Source: Isoetes taiwanensis (Eukaryota; Streptophyta; Lycopodiopsida; Isoetales; Isoetaceae). Taken from it: 64,000 bases of DNA. The notes under the pieces are model-generated. The model was not told where the DNA came from and ran no database searches. It saw only the letters and a program-made list of their open reading frames with translations. The position numbers were made by a program, and so were the translations under genes. Positions 24,728 through 37,494 of the stretch are shown here, one piece after another. The stretch's first letter is position 1, and each line of letters opens with the position of its first letter. Location of the stretch: assembly GCA_021234155.1 (NCBI GenBank), contig JAJEKV010000034.1, positions 5,686,028 through 5,750,027 on the forward strand, written 5' to 3'.

Positions 24728-25276
24728 ATAATGTGAAACACTTCGTTTTCTGAAGAAATACAATGAATGGGTCTAAAACAAAACAGGAAAAAAAAAGTTG
24801 GCGGTCTGTGCAAATAGCACACAAACAACAATCGATCGCTGTTATGAATTAAATTTTCTCTCAACAGAATATCTTTTATAAAAACCACGATTCTGAATGA
24901 ATTCAAAAAAGGATTTTGTCACAGCTATAGCTTTATGGCTGTTTTTACACAGACTGTGATGGTTGAGGAATACTCAGGGAGCATTAAATTTGTTTGTTTT
25001 CAGGCAAGTTTCTTGATGAAGCTGTCAAACTCTTCAATTTGTCACAGAAATGGGTCGCCAATCTAAGATTCCCTTATCTGATCAAATTTTAAGAGATCCA
25101 AAAGAGCCACCATTAAATTCGAAATCTTTATTCAGCTTAGCTCTCATTTTTACGACCTAGGGGTTAGGCATCACGGATTTCTCCTGCACAAGCTCGCATC
25201 AACAGGACCTAACAAAACCTCCGATTTCGAATGTTTTTTCGTGCACAAATCTCTGGGTCATGGTCTCGACCACCTT

Positions 25277-26250
25277 TCTTTTTTTTTTTTTTTTTTTTTG
25301 AAGGTAAGATTAGATATGTATATTAATAGATATAGTATGTACAATGAGACCCTCCCAGGGGTCGATAGAAAGCATTACAGCACATGTACTACAGAGAGCT
25401 TCATCTCGTCTTCCCTACTTTAAGGGTACTATCGGGTCGCCCATCTTCACCTTAGAGCAGGTACTATAGAGGAAAGCAACTCCGTTCCACTGCTGGGTCC
25501 ACATGAAATTCTCAATTCTGAAGAGATAGAATACCTGAGCCATTGTCATCACTTGCTTCATTGTCAGCCCAATGACACTTAAAATAAAAGTAGAACCCCT
25601 GTAAGGATCCAAGTCTGTCAAGATCCTTGTTGTAGTTAATACCATGCTTCCTGTGATGTGATAGTGCCATCAGTGCCACTTCTGAGTTGAAAGAGTTCTT
25701 TAGCTTCAATATGGAGATCCCTTGGCCACCTAGTGCCACATCACACCGGTGCTTCCAGATGACCCATAGCGCAATATTCACTAAAGAGGCTTCGATACAG
25801 CACCTATCAATAATCAATAGATCTGGCCATCTCAGATGATGTACCATCAGCCCAATAATGGGGCAAACCCAGTGCCAAAACTCTGCGATCCGAGGGCAAA
25901 AAAGGAGGTGTTCAATAGATTCAGTGATATGGCAACCAAGTGGACACCTATCGTTGTCCAGAATACCCTTGTTAAATAATCTTTCCTTTGTACTAAGCCC
26001 CCCTTGCAAAGTTGTCCACCTAAAAAATTGTATCTTTTTTGAACAAAGAGACTTCCAGGAGTTCGCTAGAGCAGCTATGGCAACTCCACTGCTCACCCCA
26101 AGCCTTGCCTCTGCTACCAAAGGAGTATCTACACGTAGCCCTCGATAGATTCTTGCCACACTATATTGTGCATGCCCATCAAAACGCCATTCCTCACAAG
26201 GTCCCACTGTTCCAGATAGGTTGGTTTCTGTAACGGATTTCAATCTCTAG
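25277..26250 (-). mobile_element. Plant L1 LINE, 5'-truncated, poly(A)-tailed
   Basis: A minus-strand LINE 3' end with a 21-nt poly(A) tail (seen as T at 25279-25299). It has no CT tail and no hairpin, so it is unrelated to the copies at 1-13545. The 5' end is truncated near 26250. No convincing target duplication was found by eye. Confidence 0.75.
25512..26243 (-). pseudogene. L1 ORF2 C-terminus with RT zinc-binding domain
   Basis: A 243-residue open frame. Its middle reads CSKKIQFFRWTTLQGGLST, KERLFNKGILDNDRCPLGC and ESIEHLLFCPRIAEFWHWV, the zf-RVT (reverse-transcriptase zinc-binding) domain that closes ORF2 of plant L1 elements. Upstream residues EEWRFDGHAQYSVARIYRGL match the usual YSVKSAY-type lead-in. 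The RT catalytic domain is missing through 5' truncation. It is nonfunctional alone. Confidence 0.8.
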
Positions 26251-26259
26251 AACAGCCGT

Positions 26260-27150
26260 TGCGCCTTGCACGCCTAGGAAAAATTTCGAACTATGTTTTT
26301 TCAGACGCCATTCCAACAAAGATAACCACAAAGACCCCTCAACAGCCATGTATCACATATACAAACCACAGTCCAGTTAACAAAAGATAAACACACAGAC
26401 CATACATGTGTGCCACATGTAAACTCACAAGCTCATAAAAATCCTTACAACAGCATTTCCTCTCCCTCCCAACCGTCAAAACTCTTATCAAATCAACTAG
26501 GCCATCAAAACTCATGTAATAAACAGAGGTCCTTTACGAGCATTCAATAAACCACATGGAGAAGGCAAAGTTTTACAACAGAACTCACAAACAAAGACAT
26601 AAGTTTCCTTTTCCTTTCCTTTCGATTAAGTTTGCAAATATGCTTGCAGCGAGGTTTCTAACAACCTTCCATACAGGGAACACAAATGCAGGCCGTAATG
26701 TTTAACGATGCAGCGGAAACTTTCTACATCATCTTAGAAAGGTACTAACCACAAGGTATTTTATTTCAACACCATTGCACTTCCAATTTATTTTCCATAT
26801 ATTTATCCATTCGTTTTTACTCCACAAAGCTTATAAACTTCACTGTGCGAGCTTGCATAAGCTACATCAATCCAGATCTAACTATGTGGTATCAGGCCTA
26901 CTCTTCATGTAATAAGAAGGCGACAGAGAGAGGCTCCCACTTTTGGTGCGAGGCATGTCACATGAACACTGAAACATCCAAAAGGTATTGCTAACAAACT
27001 TATATTCATTACACTATTTGACCCTACTTCTTCTGTTGCAATATTACCAGATATGTTCTCCAAGCAAAATTAACAGATTCAACTGGAGAAGCATGGGCAT
27101 CATTCTTTAACGAATAGGCTGAACAAATATTTGGCCATACCGCTGACGAG
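26260..27150. other. Intergenic, no gene seen
   Basis: AT-rich sequence without coding frames, RNA gene or clear repeats. ACA-rich stretches at 26370-26600 are the only compositional feature. Confidence 0.5.
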
Positions 27151-27154
27151 CGAG

Positions 27155-27575
27155 CCCGGAGGGGCGAGCCCGTTTATCTGCTGTAAGGGGCAAGCAGGGG
27201 TGTTTATCCCCTTTAACCGGCAGGCAAGATTCCTCACCCATTCCTGCACCCACAACTCGATTATCATCTCCCATAGCATGATTATCAGCTCCCACAGCTA
27301 GATTATCATAGGTTCGGCACCTTCTAGAGCTAAGTTATCAGCTCCGAGGCTGAATCCAACGCTGAAAGCTGCAAACAAAGATTGATGCTGCCTGTTTCCG
27401 CGTTCTAAGCTGCCTCTTCATCCCTGCGAAGTGAGTTGGGTGCCTGTTATGGCCTATCACAGGGCTGCAATCAACGGTGGGCAACGGTTGGATCCGAAAG
27501 CCTGCCGGTTAAGAAGGGGATAAACACCCCTGAGAGCCCATTACCTCAGATAAATGGGCGAGCCCGGAGCTTTAA
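27155..27575. repeat. Inverted repeat with ~75-bp arms (foldback / MITE-like)
   Basis: The left arm at about 27155-27230 (CGAGCCCG, TTTATCTG, GGGGTGTTTATCCCC, TTAACCGGCAGGC) is the reverse complement, with small gaps, of about 27500-27575. The loop is about 270 bp of GATTATCA-type words. Fragments of the same arm (CTGCCGGTTAA...GGGGTAAAATTGCC) recur at 27595 and 27870. There is no coding capacity. Confidence 0.7.
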
Positions 27576-27762
27576 CCGGGAGGTCCGAGGCAATTTTGCC
27601 CCTGGTTCAAGCCATTAGGAGAACAGTCGAAAATCCAAGAGGCCCTTGTTGGACAGATTCGGAGATCAGAAATCCAAGAGGCAAAGCAGAAAGCCCATCA
27701 CAAATCCAGCCCATTAGCGCATCATCTGGATGATCAATAGAGCAGCGTTCTTGAGCAAGCAG

Positions 27763-27784
27763 CCTGTTTATCATGATAAACAGG
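27763..27784. repeat. Perfect 22-bp palindrome
   Basis: CCTGTTTATC followed by its exact reverse complement with no spacer. A half copy, CTTGTTTATC, follows at 27788. It lies 240 bp upstream of the CK2 alpha start, so it could be a regulatory site or chance. Confidence 0.55.
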
Positions 27785-27959
27785 CAGCTTGTTTATCAAA
27801 ACCGTGATCAGCAAATTATGGCTAATAATCGTTCTACATCTAACGGCTGGGATCTAAAATTGTCGAGGACCTGCCGGTTAAAGAGGGGTAAAATTGCCGC
27901 TTTCTAGTTGGGCATTGTTTAATAACAGTGGGTTATTACCTAGTATAGTATGGTCATGT

Positions 27960-28023
27960 GGCCACGGGCAAATGGCCATAAACATAAACCCTAAAGTTAA
28001 AAGAAAAGAATCAAAGCTTGGCC
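27960..28023 (+). promoter_or_regulatory. Presumed leader of CK2 alpha with a telo-box
   Basis: AAACCCTAAAG near 27986 is a plant telo-box, common just downstream of transcription starts of housekeeping genes. It lies about 35 bp before the ATG. No clear TATA box was found. Confidence 0.35.
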
Positions 28024-30315
28024 ATGGCCATATATAATTTGGATTATAGAATCTGCTGTTCTTTTCAGGTGGATCTGAAGCTGCAGCATCCGCCCCAGCA
28101 ATCAAATCGCCTTATAATCCAACCTAACAATCTATTTCGGTGCGGCAACAAGCAGCAGGACAGCGTATTCTTTGTGGGTCATGCAAAAATCGTAAGGCCA
28201 CATTATTCCGGTGGGCAAGGATCCGCTGGGTTGAGCCAGCTTGCAAACCTGGCTCATAAGATTGGAAAATCCGTCCGGCGACCCGGGGTTATGTCTAAAT
28301 CCCGGGTCTATGCCGATGTGAATGTAGTCCGGCCTAAGGAATATTGGGATTATGAATCGCTTTCCGTCCACTGGGGGTGAGCATGCTGCCTGGCTTTGGG
28401 TTTTGTTTAGATAGTTTAACAGAGCTGTTTTTTAATCTTCCAGATACCAAGATGATTACGAGGTGGTGCGTAAGCTTGGAAGGGGCAAGTATAGCGAAGT
28501 ATTTGAGGGGATCAATTGTGCCAACAGTCAACGTTGTGTCATTAAAATCTTAAAACCAGTGAAAAAGAAGAAGGTAAAGTAATGTTGAAGTTTTTAATTG
28601 CTGCTTTTATTTCATTATTCAACAGTATTGAAGGTGCTACAATCTTTCTAGGTATTGTCTGCAAATTCCTCTTGATTATGTTAAAATGCTTTGCTTCTGT
28701 GAAGATCAGTAGGTCTGCAACTCAGTAATAGTAGTTGAAATCAAGCACTGACATTTCTTTCTGTTTCAGATCAAACGAGAAATTAAAATTCTTCAGAACC
28801 TCTGTGGTGGTCCCAATGTTATAAAGCTTCTGGATATTGTCCGAGATCAGCAATCAAAGACTCCAAGTCTGGTCTTTGAACACGTGAACAACACAGATTT
28901 TAAAGTCCTTTATCCAACATTTGTAGATTATGACATTCGTTATTATATTTATGAGCTACTTAAGGTATTTTTTTGTTTAAATCTCAATTATATATTTTTG
29001 CAATGTTTAGAGCTGATAAACCAGATCACTTATTCACTTTTGACACTCTTTTTTAGTTATCCCATAAGGAATCATAAAACAACATGTAGATCCCTGGTTA
29101 TTGTCTGAAGGGTTTTCTACTTACAGTTTTAATCAAGCTAGGTTATACCTAGTTTTTTTTTCTTACATTTTTTAAATTACGAGCATAACACAATATTCTG
29201 TAGAATGCTTGTCTTTGGTTGGCTTCACATTTGATATTCTTGTACATGTAGCACTGATTACTGTTCTCAAAATTTCAGGCACTTGATTACTGCCACTCAC
29301 AAGGCATCATGCACAGAGATGTTAAGCCTCACAACGTGATGATTGATCATGAGCAGAAAAAATTACGTCTTATAGATTGGGGTCTTGCTGAATTTTACCA
29401 TCCTGGGAAAGAGTACAATGTTCGTGTTGCATCAAGGTTGTCTTTTTGACTTTACAATCTTTATCTTTGGATTTGTTGGTCACAATATTTATCTTGTGCC
29501 ATCTTGCAGATACTTCAAAGGACCTGAGCTTCTTGTTGACCTGCAGGACTACGATTATTCCTTGGATATGTGGAGTCTAGGTTGCATGTTTGCTGGGATG
29601 GTACAGTGGCAATTAAAGAAATTTTATAGAGCGCATACACATTCTAGATTACTGCAATATGGCAGATTGATAATTTGTTTTTCCATCTCACAGATTTTTC
29701 GGAAGGAGCCCTTTTTTTATGGTCATGACAATTATGATCAGCTTGTCAAGATTGCAAAGGTATAAGAGCAGATTTTACGAGTTGCTTACTGCCTGTGCCG
29801 GATTTTATTTAGTCCATGCTTCATGACTTTACATTTCCAGGTACTGGGCACAGACGAACTAAATGTCTATCTCAACAAATATCGTTTGGAGCTTGATCCT
29901 CATTTGCAAGTATTAGTTGGCAGGTAAGCGAATTTCTATTTTTTTGGTCCACATATCACAAAATGGCTGTTGACTTTTAACATTGACATTTCAGGCATAG
30001 TAAGAAGCACTGGACAAAATTTATCAGCAGCGACAATCAGCATTTAGCTGTTCCAGAGGTGTGTTTGTGGTGACAAAGTTTATTGGGATTAAAGAATTGA
30101 ACTGATGGAATGTGTTGCAGGCCATTGATTTCCTGGATAAACTACTTCGGTATGATCATCAAGAACGGATAACGGCTAGAGAGGCTATGGTAAGGTTGCT
30201 GTTAATACGTCTTTCTGTCTGATCATTGGCAAATTTTAAGGCTATATAATTTTTATAGGCACACCCATACTTTTACCCAATTCGATCAGCGGAAACCACT
30301 GTTCATCGCACCTAA
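28024..30315 (+). CDS. CKA4-like: Casein kinase 2 catalytic subunit alpha, plastid-type isoform
   Basis: Ser/Thr kinase, catalytic subunit of CK2. Ten exons with GT-AG borders: 28024-28376, 28444-28573, 28770-28964, 29279-29436, 29510-29600, 29694-29759, 29841-29923, 29995-30058, 30121-30189, 30259-30315. All phases agree and give about 421 residues. The kinase core is complete: glycine loop [11 protein letters not shown], lysine in [13 protein letters not shown] (also the basic cluster), [12 protein letters not shown], the CK2-specific DWG in [16 protein letters not shown], and [10 protein letters not shown]. An N-terminal extension of about 89 residues, rich in Ser/Gln/Arg and ending in [16 protein letters not shown] before [12 protein letters not shown], resembles the plastid CK2 alpha of seed plants. 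That isoform phosphorylates plastid RNA polymerase-associated and RNA-binding proteins. If translation starts at the internal ATG (28291) the product is the 332-residue cytosolic/nuclear length. No damage is visible. Confidence 0.93.
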
Positions 30316-31259
30316 TTTGGCATTCTGTTTTGGAGCTACACTTTAGGTGATAGTTTGGGCTCGTGTGCTGTGAATACTCGGAACTAAAGTTTGCTGCATG
30401 CTACCCTGCGGAGAAAGAGTAAATTAGAAAGAGTTTTTATTTAAGAAGTTTTGTACCTTAGAGGGTTGTCTTTATTAAGCAAGAAATGGTTGGAGCTTAG
30501 AGACTTAGAGGGATGTCTTTATCAGGCAAGGAGTTTCTGGAGCTTAGCAGTTTAGCCTTTTTTGTATTGAAGACTATTTGCTGATATAGTATCACCTGAA
30601 TCTGGCTCAGTTAGGTGGATTGGCAACCTCTTCTTGCAGGTTGTTTCCTATTTCTATTTTTGGACTGATGCAACTCTAGATTTATTTGAAACCATAGTTA
30701 ATGTCTGGGATGCTTAAAAATCGTACTTCAAAGGTTTGGTAATTATCATGCTTCCCAACTAACTATGCCAGAGTATCAATCAATTTAAATTGTCCTTTTT
30801 ATGTTGAGGGAAATTGCAGCGGGACTAACTTGATTAGAGCAGACTAAAAGTCATCCTTGTCATTATGAGCCTAAATTCTAGCTATCTGTTCTTGCTACTG
30901 ACGACTGGTAGTGCACTCTCTATTCTTGACTAATCTTGCATTGGGAACCAATTAGTAGAATATTATGTGTAGTAATCTCTGTGTTATTTTGCTAGTGAAA
31001 AAGCAAAATAATATTTGCATATCTTACCTCAGCATTCCCATGATATGTGGGCCAAATTCATGTGATTGCAAAATGATAAAGAGAACTACCAAAACGCCTC
31101 TAAAAGCTTTTGAAATTACCAAAATGCCTCTAAAAATGTAGGGTGAAATGGCAATAAGTTTTCATTGATTGCCCATAGAATAAAGTACTTTCAAGGATGA
31201 TAAAATCATTTATGTTGGAGTTGGAATTTGCCAAGTTCAGGATGCTCCAGTTTGGCCCA

Positions 31260-31569
31260 CTTATGATCTTTAATAAGTCTCAAATCCTTTCATGTACTAA
31301 TGGATACTCCGGATCCTGCTGCATAATAATGTGAAAAAAATTGGAATGGGAGAAGTTTCATTGCATAAGGGCTTCGGGCTCTTGATGGCTTTGTCATTGC
31401 TCACTTATGGTATATTTTTAATAAATCTCAAATCCTTTCTTGTACTAATGGATACTCCGGATCCTGCTACATAATAATGTGAAAAAAGTTAGATTGGGAG
31501 AAGTTTCATTGCATAAAGGGGGGGTTGATGTACCTCAAGGGCTCAGGGCTCCTGATGGCTTCGTCATTG
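31260..31569. repeat. Tandem duplication, ~160-bp period
   Basis: 31260-31398 and 31421-31569 share AATGGATACTCCGGATCCTG, GAGAAGTTTCATTGCATAA and GATGGCTT(T/C)GTCATTGCT with about ten differences. Confidence 0.9.
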
Positions 31570-31964
31570 CTGGCATAAATAAGTGCCTAATGAAGCTCTG
31601 AAGATGCCCACAATGGCTCAACTATTGATCATGTAATATCTATTTATATGTTCAAGAAAGGTTCAACTATGAATCTTGCAACGACTCAATGAGTGACAAA
31701 CATAGTTGCCTTATGACCTTCGCGTGTTCACTTAGAGACTCCAACAGTTCAACTATGACCTTTACTTGTTCATTTAGAGACTCAAACAATTCAGCCAAGA
31801 CATCTGTCGATCTTCAGAATTATTCTAAGGCAAAAATAGTATATCTAGCCGATGCTAATTCTTGATAATGGGGTGGAAGGAATTGAACCTTCGCAGCCAA
31901 GTTGTCTTGGCTGCACCAATTGCCCCCACCTCCATCAAACTAAAATCGCATATCAACGGCGTGT

Positions 31965-32075
31965 TGGCTCTCCAAACCTATACAATGCTCCCCTTGTATA
32001 AATAGGGAAGACCCACTTTCCCAGTGACAACTATCACCAAGAAACTCAGACCACTTGTGATGGCAAAGTGCCCGA
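31965..32075 (+). repeat. Dispersed repeat, copy A
   Basis: CTCCAAACCTATACAATGCTCCC, broken here as CCAAACCTATAC and ATGCTCCCCTTGTATAAAT, then GACCACTTGTGATGG. The same order of words is found at 57105-57230 in the same orientation. It probably belongs to an uncharacterised short repeat family. Confidence 0.6.
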
Positions 32076-34555
32076 GCAAAGGACACAGAGGTGTCATTGG
32101 CTCCATTCTCCTCAGGGCATCCCATGCGATGGATGCGTACATATATATGGCACACAACAAAAATATGTACATATAACCCAAAGAGTGGTCCATCTATCAT
32201 AAAACATAACTAGAAACATGCATTATAAAAACAAGAGTTCTTACCCAGGTTCAGACTCCAAGGGGTTGACTGACGGACAAAGCCTCTAGATAACAACATA
32301 CAAAATCATGATAACGACATTGGTTGGTATAGAACATTAGATAGAGTAGTCCACTCCATCATCTCCCTCTCCATCCCACATGCACACTTGCAGATAGGCT
32401 GAAACAGGTTGTGCCATGAACTGTAGCCTTTCGGAGATGCAATCCCCCTGGAACCTTGGCCCCCAAATAATTATTATCGAGCTGATGTTAATTTGTTGTC
32501 CTAACATATCACTACCACATTATACATATGCAGGAACATCCATGGCATGGTGACACACTCATGACATGGCTATATATTCTACGTAACTTGTATCTATACA
32601 AGGCATATAGTGAATAGGAATGTCACATTCATCATGTAGATTCCTTTGTCTGGTGAGGCTTCCTCCAACATTATGTAAAGAGAAAATTTTTTTTTTTTAG
32701 CACGCCAGCCTAACCAAGCGTGCAACCCTCCTTGCAATTCTAGCCTATCCACGTCGCACCTCCACCTCATCAAGAACTGTTGTGGCATTACTTGTTGCCG
32801 TTAGATTCTTTTTTTCCCATATCTACGGCCATGAAAATTAGATAGAAGGCCAAAAAATAAGACGGAGATGTTAAAAGTCACGAAATAACCTCTTCTACAT
32901 CGGGGCTATGTTTTCTATAGCGGCAGAAGGGAAGCTTCGGCTGTGGCGACATCTTAGCAAATCCTCCCGCATGCTCCTGTATTTTTCGCTTTTGTATGCC
33001 TTGAAATTTTGCATCTTGGCATATTTTTGAAGCTCTATGGATATGGATATAACAGTGTGGATCCGGCGATGTGCCATGGCTGGCCGAAATCCGGCACTCA
33101 CCAGAATAAGCTTTTTGTTTTTGTTTTTCTTTTTTTTCTTTTTTTAACAAATCGAGAGGCTTTGTAATTTGAAATTGCTGCACCCAATTGTAATTCCATG
33201 TTATAGGGCATGAGACGTAGATTCACATAACAAGAGTGGTCGGATTGGCAGCCATTCTTGCATGAGGTTGGGGCTTAGCGAGCAAAACGCAGCAAAGAGG
33301 GACAACTGACGTGAATAGTTATGGCAGACACTCCGGTCAATAGCAAGATCTGTCCAACAATGCAGGCCTGCAAGGTACTTTACTCTATTCTTTTTATTTC
33401 TCTTAACACTGCTTTGGCAAAATTCTAGAAGTATCCCGTCTAGAGCTCCAGAATAATGCCTTTACTAACCCATTTCCTTCTTCTATTGCCCGCCTTACTC
33501 AACTAGGCATTCTTAGTATTAGCAATAATGGTTATTTCTTACAATGTGCGAAACAGCCGCAGCAATTTACTTCCCGATAACAGAGTGCAAAGGATTTGCA
33601 AGGATGCACAAGTTTGCGTCGGCACACCAACAATAATAATAATAAGAGAAACAACTATGGGATTTGACGTCATAACATGTAATTTCTACATTTTAATAAT
33701 CTTGTTGTGCTATGTGTAAAAACATTGGCATATAAGGTTTGGAAAATGGCTGGGTAGTCTTGGGTGATGTTATTACCTTTGTTTGCATTTACTGCATTTT
33801 CAGCATTGTCTGTCCATATGCATCAAGTTACGCAAGAGAAAATAGTGAGATTATATCAAGCTTTTTTGCATGAGATTGGAACTAGAAGAATGGTACAAGA
33901 AAATTTTGCTGGTCTGGTCTGCTCTACAAAACCAAACGAGGTCATTTGTTATATTAATGTCTCTGTTGTTCAGGTTTCGTGAAGCTCATTTGCCCAGTTT
34001 AACTTGACCCTTAGGATGACAGTACGCTCAACTCCTTACCTTGCTTATCCTTTCTCAACAGCAAAAGTTTATCTTCTTCTCGATTCTGGTCACCAATCTC
34101 CTCAAATTTTGGTGATCATGCGGAGCTCACATTAATAAATCAGGCTTACAATATTGGCTGCTTGTGTTACCCAGAGGCAGTTCGCCTTCGTGAGCCTACA
34201 AGTCATGTTGCACTTCCTTTATCTTCCAAATTGTTGTTGGAGCTTATCAGCCAGCAAATGGAATGGCCATGCATAATATATGGAATGCCAGAAACACCCA
34301 TTTATGGAAGTGGTGTGATTGAAGTAGATAAGCACTACAGAGAATGACAACTGAAGAACAGGTTTCCAGATGTTATTTCTGCACTGTTGCTATTGAGTAT
34401 GCGAATATGCCCTTGTCAGCATCGTGCTGAAATTCTCCAATGTCGAGTATATTTCAGTGGCATAGGAGGTCTTATTAGCAATTAGAATGTCAGTAGCCCA
34501 TCTTCAAATACAGCCTAACAGGAATTCATGGTGTAGATTAGGTGAGATCAGATAA

Positions 34556-35655
34556 GATGACGAAGCTTGTTGCCTTGCTCTTCATCTTTTAGAACAGTTC
34601 CCTCAGGATACAATACTTGCATACAATGTTGTTCTTTCTACTTATATTCGTGCAGGGAAGTCAAAAAATGCTATCAATTTTTTCTGTAAGATGCTATGCA
34701 TGATAAAGTGTCCTGGAATATCATGCTTTCTGCTCATATCCAACAGGGAAACATAGAACAGGCATTTAAGTTTTTTAACCAAATGCATGAGAGGAACATC
34801 ATCTCATGGAACTCAATGATCTCAGCATATGCACAACATGGCTGCGTAAAGGAGGCCATCAATCTCTTCATACAAATGCCTGAGAGAAATATTTCCTCCT
34901 GGAGCGCCGTGATTGCTGCCTATGTTCATCAGAAAAAGTTTGAGGAGGCCATCTGTGTGTTTGAGCAAATGCCGCAGCGAGATGTATTCTCATGGAATAA
35001 TGTCAATATATGCCCATCTGGGGCAATATAAAGCAGCAGTGCATCTTTTTTGGCAGATGCCTTTTCATAACTTGGTATCTTAGAATGCTGTTATTGCAAT
35101 TTATTCGCAAGAAGAACTTCAGGAAGCCCTCATTGCTTTCCAACAATTACAACAGGAAGGTATAAGACCTGATAAGGTCACCTTTGTTAGCTTGCTAGAT
35201 GCTCGTTCCAAAAATGCAGCATTGATTGTGGGGAAATGGTTGCAAAAGCAACTTGCGACTTATGGTTTATTGTCAGACAATGTTGTGCAGAATGCGCTTG
35301 TTAACATGTATGCCAGATGTGGAAGTTTAGATGTTGCTCATGCAATCTTTAGTAAAATGTCCCAGCGGGATATAATCTCTTTGAATGGCATGTTGGCTGC
35401 ATGTGCGCAACATGGTCGCGACGGAGAGGCAATTCAATATTTTGTAGACTTGCAGCTTCAAAGGAGAAAGGGTATATGACCCAATGAATTGACACTCAGC
35501 AGTCTTCTTTCTGCATGCAATCAAGCTGGAATGTCATGTGAGTCTTGCCATTATTTTGTTTCTATGGCTCTGGATTATGTTCTTAGAACAACCTCAGAGC
35601 ATCATGGTTGTATGATTAACCTCCTTGGACAGCTAGGACATTTGGATGAGGATTA
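34556..35655 (+). pseudogene. Pentatricopeptide-repeat (PPR) protein, degenerate
   Basis: PPR proteins are organellar RNA-binding proteins built of about 35-residue helical repeats. At least eight repeats can be followed: ILAYNVVLSTYIRAGKSKNA, VSWNIMLSAHIQQGNIEQAF, IISWNSMISAYAQHGCVKEA, ISSWSAVIAAYVHQKKFEEA, VFSWNNV, then in another frame a YAHLGQYKAAVHLF repeat. After these come QEGIRPDKVTFVSLLDA, NALVNMYARCGSLDVAHAIF, DIISLNGMLAACAQHG and PNELTLSSLLSACNQAG. The mix of repeat types is that of the PLS class. Damage includes a frameshift near 34695, one near 35000, TAG near 35083 where Trp is expected, and TGA at 35477. The E/DYW end is not recognisable. No transit peptide or start codon could be fixed. 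Confidence 0.85.
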
Positions 35656-36960
35656 GTAGTATGCCATTTCAAGTTGATGCTGTTTCATGGAAAGCATTCT
35701 TGACACATGTGAGATAAGTTCAAATAATATGAGCTCATGACAAACAAACAAACAAACAAACGAACTACAGGGATAGCAGCCATGTTCTTTTGAAAACAGA
35801 ACACCTTCATCATGGAATTTAATTTGCTATAGAATATCCCACTACAGCGTAGAAAACCTGCTAGTGGAGATGTATGACAAATCCTTCATCGTGGAATTTG
35901 ATCTGCTATCTTAGCAGCAATTGAGATGCTTTTACAGGCAATGTGTATATATATATGGAGATTCCAACTATTTATATGTACTTAACTAGGAATCACAAGA
36001 TTGTCACAGTAATAAGTTGTTTTTCTTGTCTTTGCTTTCATCTTGGTGGTTTTACATCTATCATTTCCTTAACTATTCAGTAAATTCTCTAGGTTGTATT
36101 CTATGTCTGATTGGTGAAGAGCGTTACCTGTAATTCACGATATGGCATATGGTAATGTTTCCTCTACCTCATTGGATTATTCCTATTTTTTTTTCTCTGA
36201 CGGCAACTTACATGGAAACCCATGAAAATCCAAGTGCAAAAGACACCTACGATGTATTGTATAAACAAGCTAAAATGAATTACAAAAAAGTTCTTGTGCG
36301 AAGAATTCCACATGCAACCAACCGTTGCATGCGCATTAACTTCAAAATCACAAGTACGCATCTGAATTCCTGAAGCTTTCCCATGCTTCAAACTCATAAA
36401 GTATATTGCCACCATTGTCATATTGATATTTTGGTCCAAACATAATTTGAGAACTTTAACTAAAAATATGAAATTGATAATGACTTATAGGACTTTGGTA
36501 ATTTGATAGCTGTATTTAGTGTATGGACAATTGCATGTGATGTGCGTAAAATATGCATATACGTAACTTACGAAATTGCGCATTCGCCAATCTGCATGGC
36601 TGTATACCAGTGGTCAACCAGCACATTGTTCAACTGCATTGCGTTTAAGCTGCCATGTTGGTACAGAGGTGAGGCACCTAAACTTATGAAGCTACATATC
36701 TTGTGGCAATGGATTCCTGCCTTAAGCATGTCTAGTTGTTTCATTCAATTTGCTTGGAAAACTAAATGCGAATGGTCCCTATGTTTTTTCCTCTTATATG
36801 TAATTTACATTTCTAAGGGCCTTAGTTGTCCGCATACCTCAAATTGTTAAACTTTTGCACGAACGAAAATAATGTACCCCTTGTTACCACAAACGAGTTC
36901 CAAAATTACAAGACACATACGTCCTCATGGACGCTGCCAATGTGGCATGACGTAAAAATA

Positions 36961-37027
<67 letters not shown>
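36961..37027. repeat. (CTAT)n microsatellite
   Basis: About 17 uninterrupted CTAT units. Confidence 0.98.
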
Positions 37028-37318
37028 CAAATAGCATGTGAAGTGTTCCCATATCTGCATACCTCTACTAAGAAGTATTTAATTACATGTATTACTATCT
37101 AGTATTTCACCCTAAAGAGTTCAAGCCACATTGTTGAGGCTATATACAATATGAAAGTATAAGTATCCTAAAAGGTCGATTCCTCTGCTTATACTTATTG
37201 CCAATGAAAATGAAGGCAACAACAATCAAACTTGACATATCCCTTCAGAGAATCATCACCTTTAAAATAAATATATATGTTACAAATGCATTAGAGCACG
37301 TATACTTTTTTTCAAACA

Positions 37319-37494
37319 AACATGATCTGTGTGAGCAACAAATTTACCCCACCATGATAAGAATGTTACCATCGAATTATTAGGTGCCAGGAAGAATAAG
37401 TCTCAAGCCTTTGTAAACTTCCCTCTTTTTTTTTGAAAAATAAACATGATCAATGTGAACAACAAATTTATCCCAACATGACAAGAAAGTTAGC
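37319..37494. repeat. Diverged tandem duplication, ~124-bp period
   Basis: 37319-37369 and 37443-37494 share AACATGATC..TGTGA.CAACAAATTTA.CCCA.CATGA.AAGAA.GTTA. Confidence 0.75.

Larger units (their letters stand above)
30316..34555. other. CK2 alpha 3' region and intergenic sequence
   Basis: The first few hundred bases are the probable 3'UTR, with AT-rich words and no unique poly(A) site fixed. Beyond that no gene is supported. Short frames such as 33764-33982 and 34162-34347 lack domains. Two repeats in this stretch are listed separately. Confidence 0.5.

Noticed and set aside
31870-31930. tRNA-like sequence on the minus strand (T-arm GAAGG-TTCAATT-CCTTC, D-arm-like GCAATTGGTGC)
   Set aside because: The centre is a hairpin with a 4-base loop (GCAGCCAAG-ACAA-CTTGGCTGC) instead of a 7-base anticodon loop, and the acceptor stem does not pair in register. 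At best a decayed tRNA-derived piece.
35743-37027. AAAC and CTAT repeats as CRISPR-like or regulatory arrays
   Set aside because: They are pure microsatellites without spacers.
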